Assembly (NCBI GenBank): GCA_933228675.1
Contig: OW121743.1
Location: 54,376,903-54,440,902, forward strand
Source: Stomorhina lunata
Taxonomy: Eukaryota; Arthropoda; Insecta; Diptera; Rhiniidae
Reading direction: 5' to 3'
Length of the DNA stretch: 64,000 nucleotides
In this document: piece by piece, positions 63,126 through 64,000 of the stretch
How positions within the stretch are numbered: position 1 is the first letter of the stretch
Layout of the letters: every line of letters starts with the position of its first letter
Made by a program: the position numbers and the translations under genes
The notes under the pieces: generated by a model
What the model was told of the DNA's origin: nothing
What the model saw: the letters and a program-made list of their open reading frames with translations, nothing else
The model's database searches: none

Positions 63126-64000
63126 AGTTTTAAAATAATTTGCTTGCTTTAAAATACTTTATCAATTTATTTAGTTTGAACTATTAACCAAATAATCCAT
63201 TTGACCACTCAAACTCGATATACTGGCAACAATTAGGTTTGTTGTCATATGACAAAAACCAAAAAAAAAACTTAAAACTCAAACCTAAAAACCTGATTAA
63301 ACAAAGTATTAAAAGCCAAAAATAACCCAAATGCACTTTAATTCCATAACTATCGAATTACCAAAATATGAAAATCAGACTTGGATAATATAAATTTTCA
63401 AAGCTGTCACCTTATTTACATTCATATGAGTAATATTGTAAATTTTTTCCATCGCTACTCATGGTATTCATTTACATGACAAAGACACAAGTGAGTGTTA
63501 ATAAATCGTATTTAATTGATTGATAAAAATCAAGGAAATACCATAAATTGTTACATAGATGTTGGTGGCATTAATGATATTGCTACTCCAAATTTAATAA
63601 AATCAGCAACGCATTGGCTTTATATACAAATGACTATGGAAAGGCTTAATAAAGAGTGATAACGAAAATAAATTTACATATTCAAAATAAAAGATTTAAG
63701 GCTCTGTATATTCTATTTGAAAGACATTGAACTCATCTAATCTGGGAGGCCTTAAAACCGTTATTTTATCAATTTTATTTTATAAAATACATATTTTTTC
63801 GTGTTAAACCTTTAAGTGCAGCGTTAAATGGATCGCATGTGTAGCATTTTTAATTCAATATAAGTGGATATAGGTATGAGCTATGGACATTTTGTTTAGC
63901 ACTCCAGTACTTATGGCACATTTTCAATAAAATTTCCCAGGAATAAACGACAAATGAGCCATAAATGAATATGTGCATTAGATTGGTCACTTCTATTAGA
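63126..64000 (+). other. Unique sequence to the window end
   Basis: AT-rich, no gene, no repeat and no splice-bounded frame recognised. Confidence 0.5.

Overview
The window looks like nuclear DNA of a higher fly (Diptera, Brachycera; a calyptrate such as a blow fly or house fly is my inference). The reasons are very high AT content, 60-80 bp introns with GTAAGT/GTGAGT donors, a GalNAc-transferase of insect type, a CAX-rich (Gln/Asn/Ser/Thr) exon typical of flies, decayed mariner-family transposons, and many short interspersed elements of fly style. It is gene-poor: about 24 kb is one super-family of AT-rich 28-31 bp minisatellites, and another 4.6 kb is a 10-bp CAGACAGACA satellite.

Layout. 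1-6 kb: mixed old transposons (an element with 132-bp internal repeats carrying CTCF-like motifs, a 143-bp-repeat element, a broken mariner, a TIR element). 6-14 kb: two minisatellite arrays of opposite strand polarity around a 1.2 kb spacer. 14-16 kb: unique DNA with a probable 5'-truncated retrocopy. 16-21 kb: a 29-bp array. 21-22.5 kb: repeat remnants and a small coiled-coil gene that carries an in-frame stop and a frameshift, and whose second exon runs into the CAGACAGACA satellite (22.58-27.15 kb). 27-33.7 kb: unique DNA, a second (inverted) CTCF-motif element, a TA microsatellite and a large interspersed repeat.

33.7-37.7 kb, minus strand: the one clearly intact gene, a complete three-exon polypeptide GalNAc-transferase (GALNT10/PGANT6-like, 662 aa). 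Its large first intron holds a palindromic element with a rearranged mariner-type element nested in it. 38-42.4 kb: degenerate repeats and a 1.15 kb palindromic CAATTGAA array that sits inside one copy of a repeat, while a nearby copy of that repeat lacks it.

42.9-44.4 kb, plus strand: one 1472-bp internal coding exon of a low-complexity protein. Both splice sites are clear. I found no further exon before the window ends, so the following intron is probably more than 19.6 kb long. It contains five large minisatellite arrays, some of opposite polarity.

The unifying observation is that nearly every minisatellite monomer here is a near-perfect inverted repeat (a small hairpin) plus a short asymmetric linker. 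The arrays occur in both orientations, contain kilobase-scale segmental duplications, and in one case look like a discrete insertion with inverted ends.
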